Shown: positions 36,035 through 46,637, counted from the stretch's first letter. The stretch is 64,000 nucleotides of DNA from Dichelobacter nodosus (GCF_001263335.1 NZ_LGVW01000012.1:124001-188000), one strand, 5' to 3'. Made by a program: numbers and translations. The notes: generated by a model from the letters alone, not told the origin.

Positions 36035-36292
36035 AAAAACCTCTTTTACTAGCGATGCCATCAAAGCTGATGACGGATAACGGATTACATTTAGTTTATA
36101 AATGAAGAGGTTTTAATGTTATCGCAAGAAATTCGAGATACCAAACACTAAAAAATTACCATTTTTAATTATTTGTTTTTAAACAATTTATTGATATTGC
36201 TTTCCTTTTTTAAAAGAAATTGATGAGTAATATAAAAAATGAATCCCGCGTCATCATTTATTCATAAACTACTGGTGCGATTCATATTTTTA

Positions 36293-36320
36293 TTTGAAAA
36301 AAATAATAATGCCCTCATTA
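36293..36320 (+). promoter_or_regulatory. Candidate sigma32 heat-shock promoter of clpB
   Basis: TTTGAAA and CCCTCATTA, 12 bases apart, resemble the sigma32 consensus CTTGAAA and CCCCATNT, and lie 33 bases before the clpB ATG. The rest of the 318-base gap between cyuP and clpB shows no further feature. Confidence 0.5.
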
Positions 36321-36352
36321 AAGCAATCAATAATTCAATGGAGTTCATGCAA

Positions 36353-38920
36353 ATGAGTAAAAAATTTACAGCACGTTTTCAAGAAGCTTTATCGGCGGCG
36401 CAATCGCTCGCCGTGGGCAAAGATCACGCATATATTGAGCCGCTGCATATTTTTTCGGCACTACTCGATCAAGAAGGCAGCAGCATTATTGCGATTGTGC
36501 AACGCGCGGGCGCGCAAATCGGCGCGCTTCGGCAAGCGGTGATGCAGGCGTTGGAACGTTTACCGCGGGTGAAAAATCCCACGGGTGATGTCAATATTTC
36601 GCCGGAAAGTATGCGGTTATTGAATTTATGCGATAAATACGCGCAACAAAATGGCGATGAATATATTTCTTCTGAGCTCTTTTTGCGCGCGGTTTATGAT
36701 GCAAAAGGGGATTTGGAGCAATTATTGCGTGCCAACGGTTTGGAAAAAGCGGCGGTAGTGGCAGCAATTGATGCGGTGCGCGGCGGCGAGGCGGTGACAG
36801 ATGAATACGCTGAAGATAAACGCGGTGCATTGAAAAAATATACCTTAGACGTTACGCAGCGCGCGTTAGACGGCAAAATCGATCCCGTCATCGGTCGCGA
36901 TGAGGAAATTCGCCGCGCGATGCAAATTCTTCAACGTCGTAGTAAAAATAATCCCGTATTGATTGGCGAGCCGGGCGTCGGTAAAACGGCAATTGTGGAA
37001 GGTTTGGCGCAAAGAATCGCGGATCGCGCTGTGCCGGAAAGTTTAAAAGGTAAACGTTTGTTATCTTTAGATTTAGCGGCGTTATTAGCCGGCACGAAAT
37101 ACCGCGGTGAATTTGAAGAACGGCTAAAAGCCGTTTTAGATGAAATCACGAAAGCCGATGGGCAAATTATTTTATTTATCGATGAAATTCATACCATGGT
37201 TGGCGCGGGCAAAAGTGAAGGTTCTTTAGATGCCGGCAATATGCTCAAACCAGCGCTTGCGCGCGGCGATTTGCATTGCATTGGTGCAACGACTTTGGAC
37301 GAATATCGTCAATATATGGAAAAAGATGCGGCGCTGGAACGGCGTTTTCAAAAGGTGATCGTTGATGAACCCAGCGTTGAAGATACGATTGCGATTTTGC
37401 GCGGTTTGCAGGAACGTTATGAAGTGCATCACGGCATTAATATTACGGATCCGGCGTTGGTGGCAGCGGCGCAGTTGTCGCATCGTTATATCAGCGGACG
37501 AAAATTGCCCGATAAAGCTATCGATTTGATGGACGAAGCCGCGGCGCAAATTCGCATGGAATTGGATAGTAAACCGGAAGTGATGGATAAAATTGATCGG
37601 CGGTTGATTCAATTGCAAATCGAACGTATGGCGCTGGAAAAAGAAACCGATGCGGCGTCGAAAAGACGTTTGAGCGATTTAGAAGCAGAAATTGCCGCGC
37701 AAGAAAAAGAATATGCCGATTTAGAAGAGATTTGGTTGGCAGAAAAAGCGGGAACGCAGGGCGCCGCCGAAATTAAGGAGCAATTAGATAAATTACGCGT
37801 GGAATTGGAAGCGGCAAAACGGCGCGGCGATTTTGCGCGCGCGAGCGAAATTCAATATGGTTTGATTCCGGCAAAAGAAAAGCAATTGCTTGAAAATGAA
37901 CAACAAACGGAACAACGTCCGCATCGTTTAATGCGTAATAAAGTGACCGCTGAAGAAATCGCGGAAATCGTTTCCCGTTGGACGGGGATTCCGGTTGCCA
38001 AAATGATGGAAGGCGAAAAAGAGCGTTTATTGCATTTGGAAACGGTATTAAATGAACGCGTGGTAGGACAAAAAACGGCAGTTGAAGCGGTTGCCAACGC
38101 GATTCGGCGCAATCGCGCGGGATTATCTGACCCAAAACGTCCAATTGGTTCTTTTTTATTTTTGGGGCCGACGGGTGTTGGTAAAACTGAATTATGTCGT
38201 ACTTTGGCGCAATTTTTGTTTGATAGTGAAGAAAATATGGTGCGCATCGATATGAGCGAATTCATGGAAAAACATAGTGTTGCACGTTTAATTGGGGCGC
38301 CTCCGGGTTATGTTGGCTACGATCAAGGCGGTTATTTAACGGAAGCTGTGCGGCGCAAACCGTATAGCGTGGTGTTATTTGATGAAGTGGAAAAAGCGCA
38401 TAGCGATGTTTTTAATACGTTATTGCAGGTTTTAGATGAAGGTCGTTTGACTGATGGGCAAGGTAGAACGGTCGATTTTCGTCACACGGTGATTATTATG
38501 ACCTCCAATTTGGGCTCCGATATGATTCAATTGCTGGCGGAGAAATCGTATGAAGAGATGAAATCGGCAGTGATGGAGATTGTGATGGCGCATTTCCGCC
38601 CCGAATTTATTAATCGTATTGATGAAGCGATTGTGTTTCACGGTTTGGCAAAAACGCATATGTATCGCATTGCGCAAATTCAATTGGAACGTTTGCGGCA
38701 ACGTTTGCAAACGCGCGAATTACTGTTAAGCGTTGAAGAAGATGCGATTAATCAATTGGTTGAATTGGGTTATGATCCGCTTTTTGGCGCCCGTCCGCTA
38801 AAACGTGCGATTCAAAATTATATTGAAAATCCTTTGGCGCAGGCGTTGTTAGCAGGACAATATTTGCCGCAAAGTACAATTACGATTGGTTTTGATGGCA
38901 CAAATTTTACTTTCCACTGA
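36353..38920 (+). CDS. clpB: ATP-dependent disaggregase ClpB
   Basis: Hexameric Hsp100 chaperone resolving protein aggregates with DnaK, 855 residues (E. coli 857). N-terminal Clp-N repeats to about 150; first AAA+ domain with GEPGVGKT and [12 protein letters not shown]; the coiled-coil middle domain from about 400 to 525 that distinguishes ClpB from ClpA; second AAA+ domain with [15 protein letters not shown] and LFDEVEKAH. Start at ATG 36353 ([10 protein letters not shown]), nine bases after GGAG; the frame is open upstream but the extension has no similarity. Confidence 0.97.
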   Translation: MSKKFTARFQEALSAAQSLAVGKDHAYIEPLHIFSALLDQEGSSIIAIVQRAGAQIGALRQAVMQALERLPRVKNPTGDVNISPESMRLLNLCDKYAQQNGDEYISSELFLRAVYDAKGDLEQLLRANGLEKAAVVAAIDAVRGGEAVTDEYAEDKRGALKKYTLDVTQRALDGKIDPVIGRDEEIRRAMQILQRRSKNNPVLIGEPGVGKTAIVEGLAQRIADRAVPESLKGKRLLSLDLAALLAGTKYRGEFEERLKAVLDEITKADGQIILFIDEIHTMVGAGKSEGSLDAGNMLKPALARGDLHCIGATTLDEYRQYMEKDAALERRFQKVIVDEPSVEDTIAILRGLQERYEVHHGINITDPALVAAAQLSHRYISGRKLPDKAIDLMDEAAAQIRMELDSKPEVMDKIDRRLIQLQIERMALEKETDAASKRRLSDLEAEIAAQEKEYADLEEIWLAEKAGTQGAAEIKEQLDKLRVELEAAKRRGDFARASEIQYGLIPAKEKQLLENEQQTEQRPHRLMRNKVTAEEIAEIVSRWTGIPVAKMMEGEKERLLHLETVLNERVVGQKTAVEAVANAIRRNRAGLSDPKRPIGSFLFLGPTGVGKTELCRTLAQFLFDSEENMVRIDMSEFMEKHSVARLIGAPPGYVGYDQGGYLTEAVRRKPYSVVLFDEVEKAHSDVFNTLLQVLDEGRLTDGQGRTVDFRHTVIIMTSNLGSDMIQLLAEKSYEEMKSAVMEIVMAHFRPEFINRIDEAIVFHGLAKTHMYRIAQIQLERLRQRLQTRELLLSVEEDAINQLVELGYDPLFGARPLKRAIQNYIENPLAQALLAGQYLPQSTITIGFDGTNFTFH

Positions 38921-38934
38921 TTTTTAATGATTGA

Positions 38935-38959
38935 AAAACCGCCTGCGGGCGGTTTTTTT
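38935..38959 (+). terminator. Rho-independent terminator of clpB
   Basis: Stem AAAACCGCC / GGCGGTTTT with TGCG loop and seven T, 14 bases after the stop. Core identical to the terminator after the GST gene. Confidence 0.92.
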
Positions 38960-38998
38960 GTGGGGAGGGTTTTTGAACAACTCGAAATGATGCAGTTT

Positions 38999-39772
38999 TT
39001 ATAATTCAAATGCATCAATTTCAACTGCCGTCGTAATGTTCATATTTTTATCTAGGATAACCATCCATTCCATAGAACGATTGGATACCAACGGCAAAAA
39101 GAATGCTTCTTCCAGATTGAGATGCGCTTTTTGTAGGGCAGTTTTTACGTTTTGTTGTTGTTCGGCATTGAGTTTTGGAAAACTTTGCGCCAGCGGTTTA
39201 GCAGCTTTGCGGATTTTTTCAAGTTCAGATGAATAGGCAACCCAGAGTGTTGGTTGTTGCGCAATGTCGAAACCTTGAAATGCTTTCTCAACGCCTTCTT
39301 TTCGCTCTTCGGCGTTTTTCCAGTCGCGAACGGCAAGGAGATGATGACCAAAATAAGGAAATTGACGAAATTCTGGCAACGCTTGTGGCAATTCATCAAG
39401 CAAAATATCACCTTTCGATAAAATACGAATACTGTCCAGTTCAAAAACTACAGCAACGGGACGCGCCAGATAAATGTTATACATGCCATAAATAAAGGCG
39501 GAAAGTTGAATGAAAATAATCAAAGAGAAATCAATGATGCATTCTTTTAAGCGTTTTTGCGGATTGGACAAAATAAAAGTCAGCAGCGGTCCACAACAAA
39601 CATCAATACCAAAAATTAAAAAGAATAATTTAAAACTGCCCATAATCTTTTGATATGGAAAAGGATACCAAACGAAAAAGATTAAACCAGCTAATAAGAC
39701 AGCAACGGTTAAGGAAAGTAAAAAATGGATTCCAGAAATTTTTGCAGCAAATAAAAATCGTTGTTTATTCAT
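38999..39772 (-). CDS. TfpZ/TfpX-family type IV pilin accessory protein
   Basis: Inner-membrane protein, 257 residues: four hydrophobic segments in the first 120 residues (HFLLSLTVAVLLAGLIFFVW; FFLIFGIDVCCGPLLTFIL; IIFIQLSAFIYGMYNIYLA) and a soluble C-terminal half. The family (TfpX, TfpZ, PilB-neighbour FimB of Dichelobacter) assists assembly or surface display of a cognate major pilin and is normally encoded directly beside it, as here. Its exact function is unknown. Separated from pilA by a terminator, so expression would need read-through. Confidence 0.85.
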   Translation of the reverse strand: MNKQRFLFAAKISGIHFLLSLTVAVLLAGLIFFVWYPFPYQKIMGSFKLFFLIFGIDVCCGPLLTFILSNPQKRLKECIIDFSLIIFIQLSAFIYGMYNIYLARPVAVVFELDSIRILSKGDILLDELPQALPEFRQFPYFGHHLLAVRDWKNAEERKEGVEKAFQGFDIAQQPTLWVAYSSELEKIRKAAKPLAQSFPKLNAEQQQNVKTALQKAHLNLEEAFFLPLVSNRSMEWMVILDKNMNITTAVEIDAFEL

Positions 39773-39796
39773 AGCTTTTTACTGATTGATGGTGAA

Positions 39797-39826
39797 ATAA
39801 AAAAGCCTCTCAAGAGAGAGGCTTTT
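39797..39826 (-). terminator. Rho-independent terminator of the pilin gene
   Basis: Eleven-base-pair stem AAAAGCCTCTC / GAGAGGCTTTT, four-base loop, and a T run on the minus strand, 27 bases beyond the pilin stop and 25 bases before the accessory gene. Confidence 0.92.
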
Positions 39827-39852
39827 AAGTAAGCTAATGTTTACACTAGATA

Positions 39853-40338
39853 CTATTTTTTAGCTTTTTTTACTGCATTCGGGATAAATTTATCTGCTAA
39901 GTCAGTACCATCACCTGCAATAAATGAACCATTAACCAATTGATCTAAAACCAATTTTTTACCAGTGATCAGCTTAGAAATTTTACCTTCTGCAGTGCCT
40001 TGACCATAAGTGATTTCGACCTTACAACCATTCGGATCGCCAGCTTCTGTCTTTGATTGATCATAGGTACCATCAATTTTTGCTAAGGCATACTTACCTT
40101 TGTCTTCGTTGCCAACAACACCAGATGCTGGAGCTGCGTCCGGTCCTTTACATTCGCCGTCTTGTAAGTTTTCAGCGATACGAACTTTCAAACCATCAGC
40201 CAAGCTTACGCCTTCAGCTGCTTGTGAACGAGCGATGTAGTCGTTGTATGCAGGGATAGCGAAAGCCGCTAAGATACCGATAATTGCAACTACAATCATG
40301 AGTTCGATTAAGGTGAAACCTTTTTGTAAACTTTTCAT
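39853..40338 (-). CDS. pilA: Type IVa major pilin
   Basis: Prepilin of 161 residues. Leader MKSLQKG ends at Gly7; mature protein begins [20 protein letters not shown] with the methylated Phe1 and Glu5 needed for assembly. The globular part contains two cysteines (GECKGPD and NGCKVEIT), the latter pair perhaps forming the D-region loop. The second of two adjacent ATG codons is chosen (AGGAG six bases upstream). Preceded by a sigma54-type promoter and followed by a terminator and the TfpZ-type gene. Corresponds to Dichelobacter FimA by context. Confidence 0.95.
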   Translation of the reverse strand: MKSLQKGFTLIELMIVVAIIGILAAFAIPAYNDYIARSQAAEGVSLADGLKVRIAENLQDGECKGPDAAPASGVVGNEDKGKYALAKIDGTYDQSKTEAGDPNGCKVEITYGQGTAEGKISKLITGKKLVLDQLVNGSFIAGDGTDLADKFIPNAVKKAKK

Positions 40339-40387
40339 CATATTCTCCTATTAAGAATGTGAACATTTAAATATCATCTTGTTTAGA

Positions 40388-40401
40388 GTCAGTTGCCTGA
40401 C
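40388..40401 (-). other. Hairpin at the predicted 5' end of the pilin mRNA
   Basis: GTCAG-GCAA-CTGAC on the minus strand, a five-base-pair stem capped by a GNRA tetraloop, at or just after the start expected from the sigma54 promoter. Confidence 0.5.
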
Positions 40402-40412
40402 GCCTTTCATTA

Positions 40413-40429
40413 TGCGTCATCAATGCCAA
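40413..40429 (-). promoter_or_regulatory. Candidate sigma54 promoter of pilA
   Basis: Minus strand TTGGCATTGATGACGCA has GG and GC exactly ten bases apart and matches TTGGCA and GCA of the RpoN consensus; the TT before GC is replaced by AC. It lies about 75 bases before the pilin ATG. Pilin genes of this type are commonly RpoN/PilR-controlled. Confidence 0.6.
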
Positions 40430-40551
40430 TATTGTTTTTATATTTAAAAACAATTAGTTAAAAAAATTATTTTCTGACACACGCGCTTTTTTTGCATTTT
40501 TTCTACTATTTTTCCGGCACAATAACGTTGGTTTTATAAAAGGAAATGATG

Positions 40552-41880
40552 ATGACGAATATATGGCACACTGCGCCCGTCTCTGCGCTTTCCGGCGAAA
40601 TAACGATATGCGGCGATAAATCAATGTCGCATCGCGCCTTATTATTAGCAGCGTTAGCAGAAGGACAAACGGAAATCCGCGGCTTTTTACCGTGCGCGGA
40701 TTGTTTGGCGACGGCGCAAGCATTGCGTGCATTATGCGTTGATATTCAAAGAGAAAAAGAAATAGTGACGATTCGCGGCGTGGGATTTCTGGGTTTGCAG
40801 CCGCCGAAAGCACCGTTAAATATGCAAAACAGTGGCACTAGCATGCGTTTATTGGCAGGAATTTTGACGGCGCAGCGCTTTGAGAGCGTGTTATGCGGCG
40901 ATGAATCATTAGAAAAACGTCCGATGCAGCGCATTATTACGCCGCTTATGCAAATGGGGGCAAAAATTGTCAGTCACAGCAATTTTACGGCGCCGTTACA
41001 TATTTCAGGACGCCCGCTGACCGGCATTGATTACGCGTTACCGCTTCCCAGCGCGCAATTAAAAAGTTGCCTTATTTTGGCAGGATTATTGGCTGACGGT
41101 ACCACGCGGCTGCATACTTGCGGCATCAGTCGCGACCACACGGAACGCATGTTGCCGCTTTTTGGCGGTGCGCTCGAGACTCAAAAAGAGCAAATAATCG
41201 TCACCGGTAGACAAAAATTGCACGGTTGCGCGCTTGATATTGTCGGTGATTTGTCGGCGGCGGCGTTTTTTATGGTTGCGGCTTTGATTGCGCCGCGCGC
41301 GGAAGTCGTTATTCGTAATGTCGGCATTAATCCGACGCGGTCGGCAATCATTACTTTGTTGCAAAAAATGGGCGGACGGATTGAATTGCATCATCAGCGC
41401 TTTTGGGGCGCCGAACCGGTGGCAGATATTGTTGTTTATCATTCAAAATTGCGCGGCATTACGGTGGCGCCGGAATGGATTGCCAACGCGATTGATGAAT
41501 TGCCGATTTTTTTTATTGCGGCAGCTTGCGCGGAAGGGACGACTTTTGTGGGCAATTTGTCAGAATTGCGTGTGAAAGAATCGGATCGTTTAGCGGCGAT
41601 GGCGCAAAATTTACAAACTTTGGGCGTGGCGTGCGACGTTGGCGCCGATTTTATTCATATATATGGAAGAAGCGATCGGCAATTTTTACCGGCGCGGGTG
41701 AACAGTTTTGGCGATCATCGGATTGCGATGAGTTTGGCGGTGGCAGGTATGCGCGCGGCAGGTGAATTATTGATTGATGACGGCGCGGTGGCGGCGGTTT
41801 CTATGCCGCAATTTCGCGATTTTGCCGCCGCAATTGGTATGAATGTAGGAGAAAAAGATGCGAAAAATTGTCACGATTGA
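40552..41880 (+). CDS. aroA: 3-phosphoshikimate 1-carboxyvinyltransferase (EPSP synthase)
   Basis: Shikimate pathway, cytosolic. 442 residues. GDKSMSHRALLLAALAEG binds shikimate phosphate, NSGTSMRLLAG and LCGDESLEKRPM are the PEP-site motifs, and LRVKESDRLAAM is the C-terminal signature. Three ATG codons in a row (40546, 40549, 40552); the third best fits AGGA seven bases upstream. The 3' end overlaps cmk by 23 bases, giving the common aroA-cmk-rpsA-ihfB series. Confidence 0.95.
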   Translation: MTNIWHTAPVSALSGEITICGDKSMSHRALLLAALAEGQTEIRGFLPCADCLATAQALRALCVDIQREKEIVTIRGVGFLGLQPPKAPLNMQNSGTSMRLLAGILTAQRFESVLCGDESLEKRPMQRIITPLMQMGAKIVSHSNFTAPLHISGRPLTGIDYALPLPSAQLKSCLILAGLLADGTTRLHTCGISRDHTERMLPLFGGALETQKEQIIVTGRQKLHGCALDIVGDLSAAAFFMVAALIAPRAEVVIRNVGINPTRSAIITLLQKMGGRIELHHQRFWGAEPVADIVVYHSKLRGITVAPEWIANAIDELPIFFIAAACAEGTTFVGNLSELRVKESDRLAAMAQNLQTLGVACDVGADFIHIYGRSDRQFLPARVNSFGDHRIAMSLAVAGMRAAGELLIDDGAVAAVSMPQFRDFAAAIGMNVGEKDAKNCHD

Positions 41881-42532
41881 TGGTCCTAGCGGTGTTGGAA
41901 AAGGCACGGTGGCGCAAGCTTTGGCGCGGCGGCACGGTTGGGCATATTTAGACAGCGGCGCGGTTTATCGTTTGGCAGCGTTGTTTTTGAAGCGACAAAA
42001 TTTGTCACTCGCGGCAACGGCAACTCAAGTGGCAGCGTTACAAGAAATGGCAGTGGATTTTGTGATGACGGAGACGGTGGTGCGCGTTTTTTTAAATGGC
42101 GTGGTGATTGATGATGTTTTGCGTCGGGAAGAAACGGGTGCGTTGGCATCGCAATTGGCGGTTAAACCAGAAATCCGCGCGGCATTATTGGATTTTCAAC
42201 GCAATTTTGCCGGCGATGCGCCGTTAATTGCCGATGGACGCGATATGGGAACGGTGGTTTTTCCGGAAGCCCCGTTAAAAATTTTCTTAGATGCGACGGC
42301 AGAAATTCGTGCGGAAAGACGTTATAAACAGTTGATAGAAAAAGGGGAAGATGTTACCCTAGCCGCCCTCAAAAAAGAGATTGCCGCGCGCGATGCGCGC
42401 GATCGCAATCGTCTTGTAGCACCTCTTAAACCAGCTTCGGATGCGGTGCTGATTGATACTACCGATTTATCGGTGCAGGCGGTGCTTGAGAAGATCGATG
42501 CGCTTTGGCAAGCCCATTTTTTTAATTTTTGA
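41858..42532 (+). CDS. cmk: Cytidylate kinase
   Basis: Phosphorylates CMP/d[22 protein letters not shown] is the P-loop, [13 protein letters not shown] the substrate-binding stretch, and [13 protein letters not shown] the DGRD box. 224 residues. AGGAG six bases before the ATG; start lies inside the aroA 3' end. Confidence 0.96.
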   Translation: MRKIVTIDGPSGVGKGTVAQALARRHGWAYLDSGAVYRLAALFLKRQNLSLAATATQVAALQEMAVDFVMTETVVRVFLNGVVIDDVLRREETGALASQLAVKPEIRAALLDFQRNFAGDAPLIADGRDMGTVVFPEAPLKIFLDATAEIRAERRYKQLIEKGEDVTLAALKKEIAARDARDRNRLVAPLKPASDAVLIDTTDLSVQAVLEKIDALWQAHFFNF

Positions 42533-42552
42533 TCAAACCCTTAGAGAACCTC

Positions 42553-44229
42553 ATGGTAGAAGAATCATTTGCAGAACTTTTTGAAAAAAGTATTGAAACA
42601 ACCGAACTGAAACCCGGTGCCATCATTAAAGCTGAAGTTGTTCAAATTGGTAAGGATTTTGTGGTTTTAAACGCTGGTTTAAAATCAGAAGGTTTTATTC
42701 CCGTTGAGCAATTTTGCGACGAACAAGGCACGTTGACGATTCAAGTCGGCGATAAAGTGGAAGTCGCTTTGGAAGCTTTGGAAAATGGCTATGGTGAAAC
42801 CCAAATTTCTCACGAAAAAGCTCAGCGCATCCGTACTTGGGAAATTTTAGAAGCAAAATTTGCCAGCGAAGAAATTATTAAAGGAATCGTTTCTGGACGC
42901 GTCAAAGGCGGTTTTACGGTTGACGTAGAAGGCGTAAAAGCCTTTTTGCCAGGTTCTTTAGTTGACGTTCGCCCCGTTAAAGATCCCGCTATTGTTGAAG
43001 GAAAAGAAATCGAATTTAAGATTATTAAACTCGATCAAAAACGCAATAATATTGTGGTTTCTCGTCGCGCGGTTATTGAACATGAATATAAAGCTGAACG
43101 TGAAGAAGTTCTGCAAAATCTGCAAGAAGGTGATGTTGTTAAAGCTGTGGTTAAGAATTTAACCGATTACGGCGCCTTTTTGGATTTGGGCGGCGTTGAT
43201 GGTTTGCTTCATATTACTGATATGGCGTGGAAACGCATTAAATATCCTTCTGAAGTGGTCAATATTGGCGATGAAGTAGAAGTTAAAGTTTTGAAGTTTG
43301 ACCGTGAACGCGCACGCGTTTCTTTGGGATTAAAACAATTAGGTGAAGATCCTTGGGGTGATATTGCCGAACGTTATCCGGTTAATACGCAAGCAAGCGG
43401 TCGTGTAACCAATATCGCTGATTACGGCGCTTTTGTTGAAATTGAAGACGGCGTGGAAGGTTTGGTGCACGTTTCCGAAATGGATTGGACGAATAAAAAC
43501 GTCAATCCCCGCAAATTTGTTGCCGTCGGTCAAGAAGTAGAAGTGATGATTTTAGATGTTGACAGCGAACGTCGCCGCATTTCTTTGGGCATGAAACAAT
43601 GTCAATCCAATCCGTGGCAAGAGTTTGAAAAGAATTACAACAAAGGCGAACGCATTAAAGGACAAATTAAATCTATTACCGATTTCGGTATCTTTATCGG
43701 ATTGCCGGGCGGTATTGATGGTTTGGTGCACTTGTCTGATTTATCTTGGGACGAAAATAACGAAGAAGCCGTGCGTGCTTACCAAAAAGGTCAAGAAGTG
43801 GAAACGATCATTTTGGGCATCGAAGCCGATCGTGAACGTATTTCTTTGGGTATTAAGCAACTTTCTCAAGATGTATTTTCTCAATATATCGCAGCGCATG
43901 GACACGGAAGCGTGGTCAGCGGCAAGATTGTTGAATTAGACGAACGTCAAGCAACTGTGAATTTGGCAGAAGGTGTAAACGGCGTTTTGCGTGCTGCCGA
44001 AGCGGCGATTGAACGCGTTGAAGATTTAACAAAATTGTTTGCTGTTGGCGATGAAATCGAAGCAAAAGTGTTAAATATTGACCGTAAACATAAATCTATT
44101 GCTCTTTCTATCCGCGCGAAAGATGTGGCTGAAGAAAAAGCAGTTATTCAAGACTATACCCGCAAAGATAATCAGGCGAGCACTTCACTCGGTGATATTT
44201 TCAAAGAATTAAATTCTGACGAAGCCTAA
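42553..44229 (+). CDS. rpsA: 30S ribosomal protein S1
   Basis: Six S1/OB-fold repeats over 558 residues (E. coli 557), which bring mRNA to the ribosome. Recurrent blocks such as [40 protein letters not shown] and [20 protein letters not shown] mark repeats 3 to 5. ATG 42553 ([13 protein letters not shown]) matches the family N-terminus; a TTG at 42529 is rejected. The Shine-Dalgarno sequence is weak, as is usual for rpsA, which is translationally autoregulated. Confidence 0.97.
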   Translation: MVEESFAELFEKSIETTELKPGAIIKAEVVQIGKDFVVLNAGLKSEGFIPVEQFCDEQGTLTIQVGDKVEVALEALENGYGETQISHEKAQRIRTWEILEAKFASEEIIKGIVSGRVKGGFTVDVEGVKAFLPGSLVDVRPVKDPAIVEGKEIEFKIIKLDQKRNNIVVSRRAVIEHEYKAEREEVLQNLQEGDVVKAVVKNLTDYGAFLDLGGVDGLLHITDMAWKRIKYPSEVVNIGDEVEVKVLKFDRERARVSLGLKQLGEDPWGDIAERYPVNTQASGRVTNIADYGAFVEIEDGVEGLVHVSEMDWTNKNVNPRKFVAVGQEVEVMILDVDSERRRISLGMKQCQSNPWQEFEKNYNKGERIKGQIKSITDFGIFIGLPGGIDGLVHLSDLSWDENNEEAVRAYQKGQEVETIILGIEADRERISLGIKQLSQDVFSQYIAAHGHGSVVSGKIVELDERQATVNLAEGVNGVLRAAEAAIERVEDLTKLFAVGDEIEAKVLNIDRKHKSIALSIRAKDVAEEKAVIQDYTRKDNQASTSLGDIFKELNSDEA

Positions 44230-44251
44230 TTATTTCTGCGGAAATCTAACA

Positions 44252-44280
44252 AAAGAAGCTCCAATTGGAGCTTCTTTATT
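44252..44280 (+). terminator. Terminator or attenuator between rpsA and ihfB
   Basis: Eleven-base-pair stem AAAGAAGCTCC / GGAGCTTCTTT with AATT loop followed by only a weak TTATT, 22 bases after the rpsA stop and 12 before the ihfB start, so partial read-through into ihfB is likely. Confidence 0.75.
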
Positions 44281-44291
44281 CGAGGAATATG

Positions 44292-44582
44292 ATGACAAAA
44301 TCTGAATTAATTGAACGTTTAGTGATGAAGTATCCCCAGTTGCGCGCGCAAGATGTTGAAGATACTGTAAAATTGATGATTGAACGCATTTGCCATACTT
44401 TGGAAAAAGGCGATCGTGTAGAAATTCGGGGTTTTGGCAGTTTTTCTCTTCATTATCGTGAATCTCGCCAAGGACGTAATCCCAAAACGGGCGAATCTGT
44501 ACGCGTTCCTGCCAAATCAATTCCTTATTTTCGTGCTGGAAAAGAATTGCGTGAACGGGTTGATGAAGAAATAAACCAATAA
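44292..44582 (+). CDS. ihfB: Integration host factor subunit beta
   Basis: DNA-bending protein of 96 residues. [10 protein letters not shown] start, then [15 protein letters not shown] and the beta-arm [20 protein letters not shown] with the intercalating Pro. The second of two adjacent ATG codons is used because GAGGA is five bases upstream. Forms a heterodimer with IhfA (not in the window). IHF would be expected to assist the sigma54 promoter of pilA. Confidence 0.95.
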   Translation: MTKSELIERLVMKYPQLRAQDVEDTVKLMIERICHTLEKGDRVEIRGFGSFSLHYRESRQGRNPKTGESVRVPAKSIPYFRAGKELRERVDEEINQ

Positions 44583-44601
44583 CAGCATGTCACTTCCAGT
44601 G

Positions 44602-44626
44602 CAGCACCGCTTGTCGGTGCTGTTTT
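44602..44626 (+). terminator. Rho-independent terminator of ihfB
   Basis: Eight-base-pair stem CAGCACCG / CGGTGCTG with a CTTGT loop followed by TTTT, 19 bases after the stop. Confidence 0.85.
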
Positions 44627-44660
44627 GTATTTATCTTTGGCAGCATTTTAAGGAGAAGGC

Positions 44661-45257
44661 ATGGCTCGAAAAAACTATTTGCGAAAACCCTCTTTGCGTC
44701 TTCGAAAAGGGGAAAGTGTGCAACAAAAGTTGAAGCAATGGCTGATTTTTATTGCGAGCGCATTCATTATGGCGCTGGTTAATCATTTTGTGCCCTCGGA
44801 AAATAGCGGTTCCAATCAAAAAGATGCGGCTTTTTCGCGTGGCGCGCGTTTATCTTGCCGTTTATTAAAAGTCACCGATGGCGATACCGTGCGCGCAGAA
44901 TGCGATCAGCGTAATTTATCGATTCGCCTGATTGGTATTGATGCGCCAGAAATGAAACAAAAACCATGGGGCGAACAATCAAAAGCGGTATTGAGCCAGA
45001 TATTGCCGGCGCAATTCATGCTGGAAAGTCACGGCGCCGATCGTTATCAGCGGCAATTGGGACGCATTTTGACCACTGATGGCGTTGATATCAATTTAGA
45101 AATGCTCAAACAAGGCAGAGCCGTTGCCTACGATGGCAAAGATACGCCTAAAAATTATCAACAAGCCGAAGCTGAAGCAAAACGCGCCAAACGCGGTGTT
45201 TGGGCAAAAGCAGGCGATCATCAAGATCCCAAAAAGTGGCGGCGTTATCATCAATAA
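44661..45257 (+). CDS. Membrane-anchored thermonuclease family protein (SNase fold)
   Basis: 198 residues. A basic N-terminus and one hydrophobic helix (WLIFIASAFIMALVNHFV, residues 27-44) anchor the protein; residues 60-190 are a staphylococcal-nuclease domain with VTDGDTVRAECD, IRLIGIDAPEMKQKPWG and the basic RQLGRI segment, containing the Arg, Asp and Glu positions of the active site. Presumably faces the periplasm and cleaves nucleic acid; could serve nutrition or biofilm DNA turnover. AAGGAG before ATG. Confidence 0.88.
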   Translation: MARKNYLRKPSLRLRKGESVQQKLKQWLIFIASAFIMALVNHFVPSENSGSNQKDAAFSRGARLSCRLLKVTDGDTVRAECDQRNLSIRLIGIDAPEMKQKPWGEQSKAVLSQILPAQFMLESHGADRYQRQLGRILTTDGVDINLEMLKQGRAVAYDGKDTPKNYQQAEAEAKRAKRGVWAKAGDHQDPKKWRRYHQ

Positions 45258-45269
45258 TTGAACACTTGC

Positions 45270-45291
45270 TTGTGGACAAGTAAATCCACAA
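45270..45291. repeat. Inverted repeat between the nuclease and pcnB genes
   Basis: TTGTGGA / TCCACAA separated by eight bases. No T run follows. It could be an operator or an mRNA hairpin. Confidence 0.35.
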
Positions 45292-45344
45292 AGGTCTCGT
45301 AAACAGTTGCGAGTTTGGTTTAGTACAAAAAAAACGAGGACGGC

Positions 45345-46637
45345 ATGGACGACGCCGCAACATTAATACCCACACGTTATACCCAAGAACAACATCACAT
45401 TGATCCCAGCGTTTTTGATCGAAGAGCGATTGCTATTTGTCGGCAATTGCATGAAGCCGGCTATGAGGCTTATTTAGTTGGCGGCTGCTTGCGCGATACA
45501 TTGTTGCAACAACCGCCAAAAGATTTTGATATTGCTACCAATGCGCGTCCGGAAGAAATTGCGGCATTATTTCGTAATTGTCGCTTAATTGGACGGCGTT
45601 TTCGTTTAGCGCATTTGCATTACGGGCGCGATATTATCGAAGTGGCAACTTTTCGCGCATCGGCAGATGAACAAGTAAAAACGGACGCCGATGGTCACGT
45701 TTTAGAAGACAATCATTACGGCACGATGGAAGAAGATGTGCTGCGCCGAGATTTTATCATCAATTCATTGTATTACGACGTTCAAACTGGCGTTTTAATC
45801 GATTATTTAGATGCTTTAGCGGATATTCGCGCGCGGCAAATTCGTTTAATTGGTACACCTTCTGCGCGTTATATTGAAGATCCCGTGCGCATGTTGCGTG
45901 CCGCGCGGTTTGCCGCAAAATTATCAATGCCTTTGGAGGCGCAAACGCAACAAGCCATTGCTTCTTGTCGGCAGGAATTGCGCGCCGTGCCTGCCGCGCG
46001 TTTATTTGATGAAGTACAAAAATTATTTATGAGTGGTTACGGCGAAAAAAGTTATGAAATTTTGCGTTCATTTGAACTTTTTGCCATGCTTTTTCCCGAT
46101 GTTGATCGTATTTTTTCTTATAAAAATAAAGCATTTGCCGATTATGCCGACCGGCTTATTCGTTCGGCTTTGCAAAGTACTGATCAACGCATCGCCCACG
46201 ATCAACCGGTTACCGTCGCCTTTTTATTTGCCGCATTTTTATGGCCGGTCTATCAATTGCAATACCGCGGTTTATTAAAAACGGGAATGAATTGGCACAG
46301 CGCGATGCAAGAATCAGTTGATTTAGTGTTGATTGCGGCAGCGGAGCGCGTATCGATTCCATTACGGTTGCGCGGCATGATTCGCGAAATTTGGACGTTG
46401 CAAGCGCGTTTTGAATTAACGGGGAACAGTCAGAAAAAAATCCGCGGATTATTAACGCACCCGCGGTTTCGTGCGGCATACGATTTTCTCGTCATTCGCC
46501 AAAAAGCCGGCGAAGCGCTTGCTCAATCCATCGCTTGGTGGACGGCAATGCAAACCGAACAACAACAATATTTAGAACAACCGCCCGTAAAAAATACGAA
46601 ACCGCGCAAATCGCGTAACACGCGGAGAAAATCGTGA
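45345..46637 (+). CDS. pcnB: Poly(A) polymerase I
   Basis: Adds 3' poly(A) tails that promote RNA decay. 430 residues. LVGGCLRDTLLQQPPKDFDIATNA is the nucleotidyltransferase motif with the DxD pair, followed by CRLIGRRFRLAHLHYG, the form that distinguishes PcnB from CCA-adding enzymes; a basic C-terminal tail (KNTKPRKSRNTRRKS) ends the protein. Overlaps folK by four bases (GTGA), the usual gammaproteobacterial pair. Confidence 0.93.
   Translation: MDDAATLIPTRYTQEQHHIDPSVFDRRAIAICRQLHEAGYEAYLVGGCLRDTLLQQPPKDFDIATNARPEEIAALFRNCRLIGRRFRLAHLHYGRDIIEVATFRASADEQVKTDADGHVLEDNHYGTMEEDVLRRDFIINSLYYDVQTGVLIDYLDALADIRARQIRLIGTPSARYIEDPVRMLRAARFAAKLSMPLEAQTQQAIASCRQELRAVPAARLFDEVQKLFMSGYGEKSYEILRSFELFAMLFPDVDRIFSYKNKAFADYADRLIRSALQSTDQRIAHDQPVTVAFLFAAFLWPVYQLQYRGLLKTGMNWHSAMQESVDLVLIAAAERVSIPLRLRGMIREIWTLQARFELTGNSQKKIRGLLTHPRFRAAYDFLVIRQKAGEALAQSIAWWTAMQTEQQQYLEQPPVKNTKPRKSRNTRRKS

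Noticed and set aside
36239-36352. Longer ClpB N-terminus starting at 36239
   Set aside because: The extra 38 residues have no similarity to ClpB and the normal start has a Shine-Dalgarno sequence and a heat-shock-type promoter inside the extension.
37852-38265. Long antisense frames within clpB and other genes
   Set aside because: They lie opposite strongly conserved coding sequence and show no domain of their own; they are reading-frame shadows.
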